This document shows, piece after piece, positions 8,539-16,689 of a stretch of 64,000 bases of DNA. Every line of letters starts with the position of its first letter. Within the stretch, counting starts at the first letter, position 1. A model generated the notes under the pieces. It worked only from the letters and a program-made list of their open reading frames with translations, did no database searches and was not told where the DNA came from. Where the stretch lies: contig NZ_VOWJ01000033.1 in NCBI RefSeq assembly GCF_008011665.1, positions 1 through 64,000 of the forward strand. The letters are read 5' to 3'. This stretch comes from Campylobacter volucris (GTDB taxonomy: Bacteria; Campylobacterota; Campylobacteria; Campylobacterales; Campylobacteraceae). The position numbers and the translations under genes are program-made.

Positions 8539-8888
8539 AGAAAATTATTAAATTAATTTTATTATCACCTTTGGTAATATTATTTATAGCATGCGGAAAA
8601 TCTAATATTCCAAAATGTAACGATGAAACTGTTCAAGAAATTTTAACATCTATTATTTTAGACAATAGATTTCAAAATCTATCCAAAATAGAACAAAAAA
8701 AGCTTAAATTTACATATAGTGCTTTTATAACCCAATTAAGTGACCAAGAAGGGAAAACTAATTATTGCAAAGCACAAGTAAAAATTTTTGGAACAAATTT
8801 TAAAGATGAAGCGTGGATAGAATTTACAACTCAATTTACAGATGATAAAAAAGAAATCTATGTGGAACTTGAAAATTACAAAAGATAA
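8535..8888 (+). CDS. Small lipoprotein coupled to TM2 gene
   Basis: 117 residues with a signal peptide and lipobox ending LFIACGK; Cys20 would be lipidated. The mature part contains two further cysteines (PKCND and NYCKAQ) that could form a disulfide. No family recognised. It overlaps the TM2 gene by four bases and is followed by a clear terminator, so TM2 plus lipoprotein form a closed two-gene operon at the envelope. Confidence 0.75.
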   Translation: MKKIIKLILLSPLVILFIACGKSNIPKCNDETVQEILTSIILDNRFQNLSKIEQKKLKFTYSAFITQLSDQEGKTNYCKAQVKIFGTNFKDEAWIEFTTQFTDDKKEIYVELENYKR

Positions 8889-8898
8889 CTCACGATCA

Positions 8899-8930
8899 AT
8901 CAAAGAGAATGACAACTTCTCTTTGATTTT
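8899..8930 (+). terminator. Rho-independent terminator after TM2/lipoprotein operon
   Basis: An 11-bp perfect stem (ATCAAAGAGAA at 8899-8909 pairing with 8917-8927) closes a 7-base loop and is followed by a T run. It lies 10 bases after the lipoprotein stop. Confidence 0.8.
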
Positions 8931-9025
8931 TAATATTTATCATAAAAAATAAAATATATTCTCATATATGCAAAAAGTATTATACAATATTTTGTAAAAT
9001 TATAACAAAATATTCAAGGATATTA

Positions 9026-10600
9026 ATGGTAGAAGTTAAAAATCTTACGATGCGTTTTGCAAATCAACTTTTATTTGAAGATGTAAATTTAAAATTAAAT
9101 CGTGGTGAAAGATATGGACTTATAGGAGCAAATGGAGCTGGTAAATCAACCTTTTTAAAAATTCTCTCAGGCCAAATAGAATCAAGCAGTGGAGAAATTT
9201 GCATAGATCCGAATTTAAAAATCGCTGTTTTAGGTCAAGATCAATTTGCCTTTGAAAACTACACTATAAAAGATGCGGTAATGTGTGCAAATAAAAGACT
9301 ATACGATGCACTAAAAGAAAAAGAAAAACTTTATATGAGCGAAGAATTTACCGATGAAATTAATGATAGATTAAGCGAACTTGAAATTATCACAGCAGAA
9401 GAAGATCCAAACTATGATTGTGAGCTTAGATGTGAAAAAATTTTAAGCTCTTTAAATATCAAAGATTTTAACGCCTTAATGAGTACCTTACAAAGTGCTG
9501 ATAAATTTAAGGTATTACTAGCTCAAGTTTTATTTTTAGGTGCGGATATTTTATTTTTAGATGAACCTACAAATAACCTTGATTTAGAAGCAATTTCTTG
9601 GCTTGAAAATGAACTTTTAAGACATGAAGGAACTTTAGTAGTAATCAGCCACGATAGGCATTTTTTAAATAAAGTTTGCACAAGAATTTTAGATGTGGAT
9701 TTTAAACAAATACGCGATTTTGCAGGAAATTATGATGATTGGTATATGGCCTCAACCTTGCTTGCTAAACAAGCTGAACTCAAACGCGATAAAACCCTAA
9801 AAGAAAGAGAAGAGCTAGAAAATTTCATACGCCGTTTTAGCGCAAACGCATCAAAGGCTAAACAAGCTACAAGTAGAGCTAAAGCTTTGGAAAAACTTGA
9901 ACTTGAAGAGATTAAAACCTCTAGCAGACGCGATCCTAGTATAGTTTTTAGAACCAATAGAGAAATAGGGAATGAAATTTTAGAATTAAAGGGTATCAGT
10001 AAAACTTATGATAAAGTTTTGTTTGAAAATTTAAATTTAAAACTTGAAAAAGGAGATAAAATAGCATTAATTGGAGCAAATGGTGTAGGCAAAAGCACTT
10101 TAGCCAAAATCATTGCTTCAAAATTAGAACCTGATAATGGTCATATACATTTAGGTGCTACCATAGAAATGGGATATTTTGCCCAAGATACTACTAATTT
10201 AATCAATGAAGATTTAAAGCTTTATGAGTGGCTAATGAGTGAAAAATTTAAAGATTTAGATGAAATTCGTAAATGTCTTGGAAGAATGCTTTTTAGTGGA
10301 AGTGATCAAGAAAAAAAAGCTTTAAGTTTAAGTGGGGGTGAAAAACACCGCTTAATGCTTTCAAAACTTATGCTAGAGCGTGGGAATTTCTTGCTTTTAG
10401 ATGAACCAAATAACCATTTAGACTTAGAAAGTATTATAGCACTAGGTGAAGCTTTGTATAATTTTAAAGGTTGTGTGATTTGCATAAGTCACGATAGAGA
10501 ATTAATCAGTGCTTTTGCAAATAGAATTTGGCTTTTAGAAGATGGAAAATTGATAGACTTTAAAGGAAGTTATGATGAATTTTTAGGAGGTTTAGAATGA
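9026..10600 (+). CDS. ABC-F family ATPase (YbiT-like)
   Basis: A soluble protein with two ATP-binding cassettes and no membrane segments. Cassette 1 has GANGAGKST (about residues 35-43) and LDEPTNNLDLE; cassette 2 has GANGVGKST, LSGGEKHRLMLSKL and LDEPNNHLDLE. A charged linker (about 240-300) joins them. This is the ABC-F plan; such proteins act on ribosomes in translation, and length (524) and spacing best fit the YbiT group. It corresponds to Cj0426 as I recall it. The 10597 ORF overlaps its stop by four bases, so they are coupled. Resistance ABC-F proteins have longer linkers, so a housekeeping role is more likely. Confidence 0.9.
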   Translation: MVEVKNLTMRFANQLLFEDVNLKLNRGERYGLIGANGAGKSTFLKILSGQIESSSGEICIDPNLKIAVLGQDQFAFENYTIKDAVMCANKRLYDALKEKEKLYMSEEFTDEINDRLSELEIITAEEDPNYDCELRCEKILSSLNIKDFNALMSTLQSADKFKVLLAQVLFLGADILFLDEPTNNLDLEAISWLENELLRHEGTLVVISHDRHFLNKVCTRILDVDFKQIRDFAGNYDDWYMASTLLAKQAELKRDKTLKEREELENFIRRFSANASKAKQATSRAKALEKLELEEIKTSSRRDPSIVFRTNREIGNEILELKGISKTYDKVLFENLNLKLEKGDKIALIGANGVGKSTLAKIIASKLEPDNGHIHLGATIEMGYFAQDTTNLINEDLKLYEWLMSEKFKDLDEIRKCLGRMLFSGSDQEKKALSLSGGEKHRLMLSKLMLERGNFLLLDEPNNHLDLESIIALGEALYNFKGCVICISHDRELISAFANRIWLLEDGKLIDFKGSYDEFLGGLE

Positions 10601-10929
10601 ATTCATTTAAAATAAAATACGCAGCAGGTTTTGGACATTTTACACAAAATCATAAAGGATTTGGACCTACAATTTATATTGAAGAAAGTATTGATTTTCA
10701 AAGCGAGAAAGATTATTTTGACTATATAGAATTTTATGAAAAATTTAGCAAAGAAGATGATACATATTTTCATATTTCTTTTTTAGAAGATCGTCCTCTA
10801 AATGAAAAAGAGTTAGAAAGTAGAAATGCTTATAGAAAACTAAGAGATGAACGATGTCAAAAAGCAAAGGAAGAATTTATTAAAAACAATGAAATAGATG
10901 CCGAATATTATCCAACACATGGTGATTAA
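10597..10929 (+). CDS. Conserved hypothetical protein (Cj0427-like)
   Basis: A soluble 110-residue acidic protein without signal peptide or recognised domain. It contains aromatic-rich stretches (FGHFTQNHKGFGPTIYIEE, YFDYIEFYEKF). It overlaps the ABC-F stop by four bases (ATGA) and precedes the FedD-like gene, the same order as Cj0426-Cj0427-Cj0428 as I recall it. The sigma-54-type promoter of the next gene begins inside or immediately after its last codons. Function unknown. Confidence 0.75.
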   Translation: MNSFKIKYAAGFGHFTQNHKGFGPTIYIEESIDFQSEKDYFDYIEFYEKFSKEDDTYFHISFLEDRPLNEKELESRNAYRKLRDERCQKAKEEFIKNNEIDAEYYPTHGD

Positions 10930-10946
10930 GGAATGATTTTTGCTTG
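10928..10946 (+). promoter_or_regulatory. Sigma-54-type promoter before FedD-like gene
   Basis: The sequence AAGGAATGATTTTTGCTTG has GG at 10930-10931, exactly ten bases, then GC at 10942-10943, matching the Campylobacter sigma-54 core (TTGGAACN..TTGCTT) at the -12 half. It is 38 bases before the ATG at 10981. A near-identical core lies at 54724-54742. Confidence 0.75.
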
Positions 10947-10980
10947 TTTTTCTTTGCAATATTTTTGAAAAGGAGAATAC

Positions 10981-11322
10981 ATGCAAGTTAATCATGACAA
11001 TGTATCGGTTAGAGAATATGGTTATAGTCAAAATAGTAACTATAAAAGCACTCAAGGTACTAGCGAGGATTTTACATCCTTACTTCATCAAAAAACAAAT
11101 GAAAACCTTGATGGGCAAAATGCTAATTTTGATGAGTTTTTTTCAAAAGCTATAAGTCAAGATCAATTTAGCAGTAGTGGAATTTATAGTTCTAATATGT
11201 CAAATATTTACAATTATCGCTTTAGAGCTCAAAACAATGAAATACCTTCTCAAGCAAATACTCAAACAGCAACTAAAGATGATTCAAAAGATATAGTAAA
11301 AGATCTTTTAAATTCTTTATAA
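10981..11322 (+). CDS. Flagellar co-expressed protein (Cj0428/FedD-like)
   Basis: 113 residues, very rich in Ser, Asn and Gln, with no signal peptide or membrane segment, and a likely disordered start (MQVNHDNVSVREYGYSQNSN). By position after the Cj0426-Cj0427 pair it matches Cj0428, which I recall as FedD, a protein co-expressed with flagella and needed for full colonisation. A strong AAGGAG site precedes the ATG. The sigma-54-type promoter just upstream supports flagellar-cascade control. A hairpin follows. Molecular role is unknown. Confidence 0.7.
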   Translation: MQVNHDNVSVREYGYSQNSNYKSTQGTSEDFTSLLHQKTNENLDGQNANFDEFFSKAISQDQFSSSGIYSSNMSNIYNYRFRAQNNEIPSQANTQTATKDDSKDIVKDLLNSL

Positions 11323-11327
11323 TAGAG

Positions 11328-11347
11328 AGTAAGCCAAAAGGCTTACT
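11328..11347. terminator. Hairpin between convergent fedD-like and yigZ genes
   Basis: An 8-bp perfect stem (AGTAAGCC, loop AAAA, GGCTTACT) spans the last codons of the minus-strand yigZ gene. The following T run is weak, so it may be a modest bidirectional terminator. Confidence 0.55.
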
Positions 11348-11924
11348 TTAAGATAATATCTCTAAATTCATACTCTTTCATAAAAGTTTTAAATTCTTTT
11401 TCTTCTTTTTCATTAAGCCAAATTTTTAACGCAACTTGATGAGTAAATTCTTTTTCAAAAATAATATTATTTTTATTTAAAAAATACTCAAATCTAGCAT
11501 ATAATGCAAAAGGTATTTCTATATGGGTAACTTTTTTTAATTCAAATTCTATAAGTTGTGCATTTAAAATAGCTAAATTTGTAGCTTCACTATAAGCTCT
11601 TACTAATCCTCCAACACCGAGTTTAATCCCGCCAAAATATCTTACCACTATAATAGCACTATTTATAAGCAAAACTCCTCTTAAGACATTCAAACAAGGC
11701 ATAGCAGAACTTCCTTTTGGTTCGCCATCATCGCTTTTATCTTCAACTATTTGATTAAATTCATTTAAATATCTATATGCATATACAAAATGCACTGCCT
11801 TTGGATGATCATTTTTTAATTCTTTTAATAAAATCTTAAAATTGTCAAATGGACACAAAAAAGCTAAAAAATTTGATTTTTTAATCTCAACTTTTGCATG
11901 ATAAATTCGATCAATTGTTTTCAT
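11343..11924 (-). CDS. yigZ: YigZ/IMPACT family protein
   Basis: Matches the IMPACT (UPF0029) family, with the signature DKSDDGEPKGSSAMPCLNVL and the following VVRYFGGIKLGVGGLVRAYSEA (split here into two adjacent parts). The eukaryotic relative regulates the kinase GCN2; bacterial YigZ is thought to bind RNA or ribosomes but has no firm role. Length (193) is typical, with a less conserved C-terminal EF-G-like domain. It is divergent from galU and convergent with the FedD-like gene. Confidence 0.88.
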   Translation of the reverse strand: MKTIDRIYHAKVEIKKSNFLAFLCPFDNFKILLKELKNDHPKAVHFVYAYRYLNEFNQIVEDKSDDGEPKGSSAMPCLNVLRGVLLINSAIIVVRYFGGIKLGVGGLVRAYSEATNLAILNAQLIEFELKKVTHIEIPFALYARFEYFLNKNNIIFEKEFTHQVALKIWLNEKEEKEFKTFMKEYEFRDIILK

Positions 11925-11943
11925 TTTTGCCTTATAAATTTGC

Positions 11944-11949
11944 TATAAT
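11944..11949 (+). promoter_or_regulatory. Extended -10 promoter for galU
   Basis: TTTGCTATAAT shows a TG-n-TATAAT extended -10 within the yigZ/galU divergent gap, with AT-rich sequence upstream typical of Campylobacter sigma-70 promoters. It implies a leader of about 45 bases. Confidence 0.55.
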
Positions 11950-11999
11950 TATTAATAAAATTATAATCAAAACAACTTATAAAATTTTAAGGAATTTAT

Positions 12000-12824
12000 A
12001 TGCTTCAAACTTGTATTTTCCCAGCTGCTGGCTATGGAACTAGATTTTTACCTGCTACTAAAACTTTGCCCAAAGAATTATTGCCGATTTTAACTAAACC
12101 TTTAATTCACTATGGAGTTGATGAGGCTTTAGAAGCTGGTATGGAAACAATGGGCTTTGTAACAGGTAGGGGCAAAAGAGCTTTGGAAGATTATTTTGAT
12201 ATATCCTATGAACTTGAGCATCAAATCGCAGGTACTAAAAAAGAATATCTTTTAAGCGAAATTAGAACACTAATTAATCGTTGCACCTTTACTTTTACAA
12301 GACAAAATGAAATGAAAGGCCTAGGCGATGCTGTATTAAAAGCAAAACCTTTAGTGCAAGATGAAGCTTTTGGAGTAATTTTAGCTGATGATTTATGTGT
12401 AAATGAAGATGGTATTAATGTGATGGCTCAAATGGTAAAAATTTATGAAAAATATCGCTGCTCAGTTGTTGCTGTTATGGAAGTGGAATATGATCAAGTG
12501 CAAAATTATGGAGTAATTGCGGGAAATAGTGTTGAAGATGATTTAATCATGGTAAATTCTATGGTAGAAAAGCCAGATCCTAAAGATGCACCAAGTAATT
12601 TAGCTATCATAGGAAGGTATATTTTAACACCCGATATCTTTGGTATATTAGAAAATACAAAAGCAGGTAAAAATGGAGAAATTCAACTTACTGATGCATT
12701 ATTAGCACAAGCTACAAATAATATGGTCTTAGCGTATAAATTCAAAGGAAAAAGATTTGATTGTGGTAGCGTGGAAGGTTTTGTAGAGGCAACGAATTAT
12801 TTTTATAAGAAAAATCAATGTTAA
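12000..12824 (+). CDS. galU: UTP-glucose-1-phosphate uridylyltransferase
   Basis: Makes UDP-glucose from UTP and glucose-1-phosphate for lipooligosaccharide and other surface sugars. The nucleotide-binding loop PAAGYGTRFLPATKTLPKEL is at residues 8-27; GLGDAVL, VILADDL and VEKP motifs follow. 274 residues is normal. It corresponds to Cj1536c. It overlaps pgi by seven bases, so glucose-6-phosphate supply and UDP-glucose synthesis are linked in one operon. A ribosome site AAGGAATTTAT precedes the ATG. Confidence 0.95.
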   Translation: MLQTCIFPAAGYGTRFLPATKTLPKELLPILTKPLIHYGVDEALEAGMETMGFVTGRGKRALEDYFDISYELEHQIAGTKKEYLLSEIRTLINRCTFTFTRQNEMKGLGDAVLKAKPLVQDEAFGVILADDLCVNEDGINVMAQMVKIYEKYRCSVVAVMEVEYDQVQNYGVIAGNSVEDDLIMVNSMVEKPDPKDAPSNLAIIGRYILTPDIFGILENTKAGKNGEIQLTDALLAQATNNMVLAYKFKGKRFDCGSVEGFVEATNYFYKKNQC

Positions 12825-14041
12825 ATAATACTTTATTTTTCAAAACCCAAAATTTACAAAACATTAGTGCTTATGCAAATAGAATGAATGACGAGCTAGA
12901 AAATGGAGATATAGGATATTATCATCTTGTAAATACTAGTTTTGATTTAATTTCACAAAGTAAAGAATTTATCAAAGATAAGACACAGATTAAAAGCATT
13001 GTTTTAATTGGCATGGGTGGATCAAGCTGTGGAGTAAAAGCTTTAAAAGAACTTTTATTTGATCATGAAGAAGAAAAAGAACTTTTCATTCTTGATAACA
13101 CTTCTTCTCATACTTTTACTAATATCATGAAAAAACTTGATATTAAAAAAACTTTATTTATCATCGCGAGTAAATCAGGTGCTACCATAGAAGTTATTTC
13201 TTTATTTAAGCTTATCATAGCTTATTTTAATTTAGAGCAAAAAAAACTAAGCGAAAATTTTATTTTCATTACAGATTTAAATTCAAAACTCCACAAACTT
13301 GGCGATGAGTTAAATATAAAATGTTTTTTTATTCCTCAAAATGTTGGCGGTAGATTTAGTGTTTTATCAGCTATTGGTATAGTGCCTTTAACTTTTTGTA
13401 ATTATAATACAAAAGCATTGTTAGAGGGAGCAAGAGCTTGTTTTGTTGATTTCTTTGAAAAAAAAGAAACTCATATTTTACAAAAAGCATATCATTATTG
13501 CACTCATAAAAATGCTCATATTAATGTATTATTTTCTTACGGAGATGCTTTTAAAGCTTTTAATGAATGGTATGTGCAGTTAATTGCTGAAAGTTTGGGT
13601 AAAAAACAAGGTTTTAAACGCATAGGATTAACTCCTATTGCTCTTATTGGTGCTAGGGATCAACATAGCTTTTTACAGCTTATTATGGATGGACCTAAAG
13701 ATAAAACAATCACTTTTTTAAAAATAAAAGATAATCAAAAATCACCTAGCATTCCAAATATAAGTTTAAATCACTTACAAAGTTGTGATTTTACCAATAA
13801 CATTAATTTGCACGATCTTTTAAATGCACAATGTGATGCTACAGCTCAAGCTTTAATCTCTGAAAATTTAAGCGTAGATATCATTGAGTTAGAAAAATTA
13901 GATGCTTGGCATTGTGGATATTTGATGTATTATTATGAACTTTTTACCTCAGCTTGTGGAATAATGCTTGGCATCAATACCTATGATCAACCCGGAGTTG
14001 AAGTGGGAAAACTTATACTAAAAAATATGCTTAGCAAATAA
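12818..14041 (+). CDS. pgi: Glucose-6-phosphate isomerase
   Basis: Interconverts glucose-6-phosphate and fructose-6-phosphate; in most campylobacters it serves gluconeogenesis because phosphofructokinase is missing. The first SIS region has LIGMGGSSCGVKAL and ASKSGAT (about residues 66-125); the active-site GGRFSVLSAIG follows, and GARDQHSFLQL near residue 285 is typical. At 407 residues it is the short form found in epsilonproteobacteria. It overlaps galU by seven bases. Confidence 0.93.
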   Translation: MLNNTLFFKTQNLQNISAYANRMNDELENGDIGYYHLVNTSFDLISQSKEFIKDKTQIKSIVLIGMGGSSCGVKALKELLFDHEEEKELFILDNTSSHTFTNIMKKLDIKKTLFIIASKSGATIEVISLFKLIIAYFNLEQKKLSENFIFITDLNSKLHKLGDELNIKCFFIPQNVGGRFSVLSAIGIVPLTFCNYNTKALLEGARACFVDFFEKKETHILQKAYHYCTHKNAHINVLFSYGDAFKAFNEWYVQLIAESLGKKQGFKRIGLTPIALIGARDQHSFLQLIMDGPKDKTITFLKIKDNQKSPSIPNISLNHLQSCDFTNNINLHDLLNAQCDATAQALISENLSVDIIELEKLDAWHCGYLMYYYELFTSACGIMLGINTYDQPGVEVGKLILKNMLSK

Positions 14042-14137
14042 ATTTGCATTATTTTAAAAAAAGAGTATAATGAAACAATGATAATTTGTAATATAATGTT
14101 ATTAATTAATAATAATTATTAATTATAAATTTTATGT

Positions 14138-14143
14138 TATAAT
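14138..14143 (+). promoter_or_regulatory. Putative dps promoter -10 with upstream AT palindrome
   Basis: TTATGTTATAAT carries a TATAAT 26 bases before the dps ATG, which is preceded by GGAGAG. A 12-bp palindrome TAATAATTATTA at 14110-14121 lies just upstream; by position it could be a Fur or PerR site, but the region is nearly all A/T so this may be chance. Confidence 0.45.
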
Positions 14144-14169
14144 TTTCAAAAACTAAAAAAGGAGAGAAC

Positions 14170-14619
14170 ATGTCAGTTAGCAAACAATTATTGCAATTAC
14201 AAGCAGATGCTCATAGTCTATGGATTAAATTCCATAATTATCATTGGAATGTAAAAGGACTTCAATTTTTTTCTATCCATGAATATACCGAAAAAGCCTA
14301 TGAAGAAATGGCTGAATTATTTGATAACTGCGCAGAAAGAGTTTTACAGCTTGGAGAAAAAGCTATAGTCTGCCCAGAAAAATTACTAAATGAAACTAAA
14401 GCACCAAAAATTCAAAAAGATTGCTTTACTCCGGTAGAAGTATTAGAATTAATAAAAGAAGATTATAAATATCTTTTGAGTGAATTTAAAAAATTAAATG
14501 AAACAGCTGAAAAAGCTAGCGATACTACCACAGCAGCCTTTGCTCAAGAAAATATCGCAAAATATGAAAAAACACTTTGGATGTTAAATTCAACCATTCA
14601 AAACACTTGCTCCATGTAA
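14170..14619 (+). CDS. dps: DNA-protecting ferritin-like protein Dps
   Basis: Forms 12-subunit shells that oxidise and store iron and shield DNA from peroxide. The Dps ferroxidase ligands lie in [13 protein letters not shown] and the [14 protein letters not shown] helix (about residues 18-62); [21 protein letters not shown] carries the metal-binding Asp and Glu. 149 residues is typical. It corresponds to Cj1534c. It has its own promoter region of 128 bases after pgi and is followed 10 bases later by the broken lipase. Confidence 0.95.
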   Translation: MSVSKQLLQLQADAHSLWIKFHNYHWNVKGLQFFSIHEYTEKAYEEMAELFDNCAERVLQLGEKAIVCPEKLLNETKAPKIQKDCFTPVEVLELIKEDYKYLLSEFKKLNETAEKASDTTTAAFAQENIAKYEKTLWMLNSTIQNTCSM

Positions 14620-14629
14620 GGATTTTACA

Positions 14630-15501
14630 ATGTTTTTTGACTTACAAAGCTTCATCGCTTTAAGTCAAAAAACAAATTTAAACTCTCAAGAAAAATTACT
14701 TTTATTTGCATTGCAAAATCATTTTGAAAAAAATATTGATTTATTACAAAAATTATATGATTATAGCTTGGTAGCTTGTTGTGCTAATGTATTTTTAAAC
14801 CAAAATTTGCAAAAAGAAGGTTTTCAAAAACGCAAAGCCATCTTAAAAGCTTTAACCAATCCTTTTTATAAACATGAAAAAATTCCAGTAGGCGGTTTAA
14901 ATAATGCTTTTTTTAGCTTTAAAATTTGTAAAAAATTATGAAATACTTGAGCATATCAATGAAAAACATCCACAATCTAAAATGGGCTTTAGAGCCAGTT
15001 TTATTTATGATAAAAAAAGAAAAAACTACATTTTAGCTTTCGCAGGAAGTGATTTAAATCCTTTATGTTTTGATGCTAAAGACTTTTATAGTGATTTTTT
15101 AATTTTGCTTAACAAAAAACCTAAAGGTCAAATTCAATCTATGCATCATTTTTACAATAACTTAAAACAAAAATACACTATTAATGAAAATCTCATAATC
15201 ATAGGACATTCTTTAGGCGGATATTTATGCAAGAACTTTTCCTAAAGCAATACAAGAAGTCTATGCCTTTCAAACACCTGGTTTAAAACAAAATTTTCAA
15301 ACTCATTCTTATATAAATTTTCATATAAACACTACTCATAATTTAAATTTTAACACTTACAAGTGGTGGAATTTTAATTTTATACAAAAACTTTATGAAA
15401 AAGATAGTGAAGAAATTTTATTGCATATAGGAAGTATCAAACATCATCCTAGCGTTTGCATTTACAAACTAGATGAATTTTTTAAAATTCTTAACCCATA
15501 A
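14630..15501 (+). pseudogene. Lipase/alpha-beta hydrolase gene with two frameshifts
   Basis: Three consecutive segments in different frames together give a lipase-class-3-like protein of about 290 residues. Segment 1 starts at ATG 14630 (MFFDLQSFIALSQ...) and stops at 14941. The frame change fits an extra T in the T7 run at 14908-14914, after which FLALKFVKNYEIL continues. Segment 2 holds the nucleophile elbow GHSLGG and stops at 15245; an extra A near 15231-15237 restores TFPKAIQEVYAFQTPGLKQ. Segment 3 ends at 15501. Both breaks are single-base shifts, so they are true decay, phase variation or assembly errors. It follows dps by 10 bases. Confidence 0.8.
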
Positions 15502-15514
15502 GAAGGGCTAAGAA

Positions 15515-16675
15515 TTAATGCAAATCTTCATTAAGTTTTATAGCCTTTTTATTAAAAGCTACTATCATTGCTCCGCTAATAGAATCTTGTCTAAAATGAA
15601 GCCCATTTAAACCAGCTAACTCTAAACCTTTATATATGTCTTTATCAAATTTAAATTCAGGATTAATTTTTTGCAATTCTTCTTTGTTTTCCAATGCAAA
15701 CTTCGTTCCCTCTAAAACAGCTATACCAGCATCTACTATACAATTATCTCCTAAAGGAATTCCAGTAACTGAATTAGCACCTAAAAGACAAGCTTTACCT
15801 ATACTAATAGCATTTCCACTTGTACCACTTAAAACTCCAAGTATAGAAGCACCACCCCCTACATCACTACCCTCACCTACAACAGCTGAAGAACTAATAC
15901 GCCCTTCTACCATACAAGCTCCAGTTGTTCCTGCATTAAAATTCACATAAGCAGCTCCAGGCATTATAGTAGTTCCAGCGGCTAATACTGCGCCCATCCT
16001 AACTTTTGAGCTTTCTAAAATTCTAGTATTATCCTCAGGTATAATATGAGCTAAAAATCTTGGAAATTTATCCACATAATCAATTTTAGGATATTTTTTG
16101 CTCATTTTTAAAATAATTTCATTTTCTCTTAAAAAATCTAAATCGATTGGATTATTATCACTCCAAGCAATATTTGGCAAAAGTCCAAAAGCTCCTGTTA
16201 AATTTAAACTTCTCAAAGGTACTTTTTTGCTTGAAAGTAAATAAAGCTTTAAATACACATTTTCTAAAGTTTTTGGTGCTTGATCTTCAAACATAGCTAC
16301 AAACACAAATTCATTTTCTTTAAAATTTTCTCTTGCGGCTTTAATTACATCAATATTTTTATGACCTTGTTCTTCTACAAATGGTGCAAAACATTCTAAT
16401 GCAAAGTCTAAATCTTCTTTTATTAGCGTAGCTACAAATTCACTATCATTAAAATCAACTTCTATACCTCTTCTAAAAAAAGCTTCTAGCATAATGGCTG
16501 CTGCTGCATAATTTTGCTCATAATTTACAAAAGCAAAAGAAGTTTGAAGTTTTTTACTAGGATCTATTTGACTTAAATCAAGTCTTGCTATACCAAAAGC
16601 TTTTGGTTTTTTATAATTAAGTCTTTGCTCGATTTGTTTAACTAAATCTAAAAATTCTTCCTTATTTTCAATCAT
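15515..16675 (-). CDS. dapD: Tetrahydrodipicolinate N-succinyltransferase
   Basis: Succinylates tetrahydrodipicolinate in the lysine/meso-diaminopimelate pathway that feeds peptidoglycan. The C-terminal half is a left-handed beta-helix with hexapeptide repeats (GAVLAAGTTIMPGAAYVNF, SSAVVGEGSDVGGGASILG). The frame extends to 16699, but ATG 16675 sits six bases after AAAGGAGG and matches the family start (MIENKEEFLDLV), giving 386 residues. It corresponds to Cj1605c and lies 14 bases after mrp. Confidence 0.94.
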   Translation of the reverse strand: MIENKEEFLDLVKQIEQRLNYKKPKAFGIARLDLSQIDPSKKLQTSFAFVNYEQNYAAAAIMLEAFFRRGIEVDFNDSEFVATLIKEDLDFALECFAPFVEEQGHKNIDVIKAARENFKENEFVFVAMFEDQAPKTLENVYLKLYLLSSKKVPLRSLNLTGAFGLLPNIAWSDNNPIDLDFLRENEIILKMSKKYPKIDYVDKFPRFLAHIIPEDNTRILESSKVRMGAVLAAGTTIMPGAAYVNFNAGTTGACMVEGRISSSAVVGEGSDVGGGASILGVLSGTSGNAISIGKACLLGANSVTGIPLGDNCIVDAGIAVLEGTKFALENKEELQKINPEFKFDKDIYKGLELAGLNGLHFRQDSISGAMIVAFNKKAIKLNEDLH

Positions 16676-16689
16676 TTTTTCCTCCTTTA

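Noticed and set aside
14110-14121. Fur/PerR box at the dps promoter
   Set aside because: Only A and T occur in this stretch, so a 12-bp palindrome is weak evidence; kept only as a note on the promoter.
15487-15513. Terminator after the broken lipase
   Set aside because: An imperfect stem (one mismatch) without a T run; not convincing.
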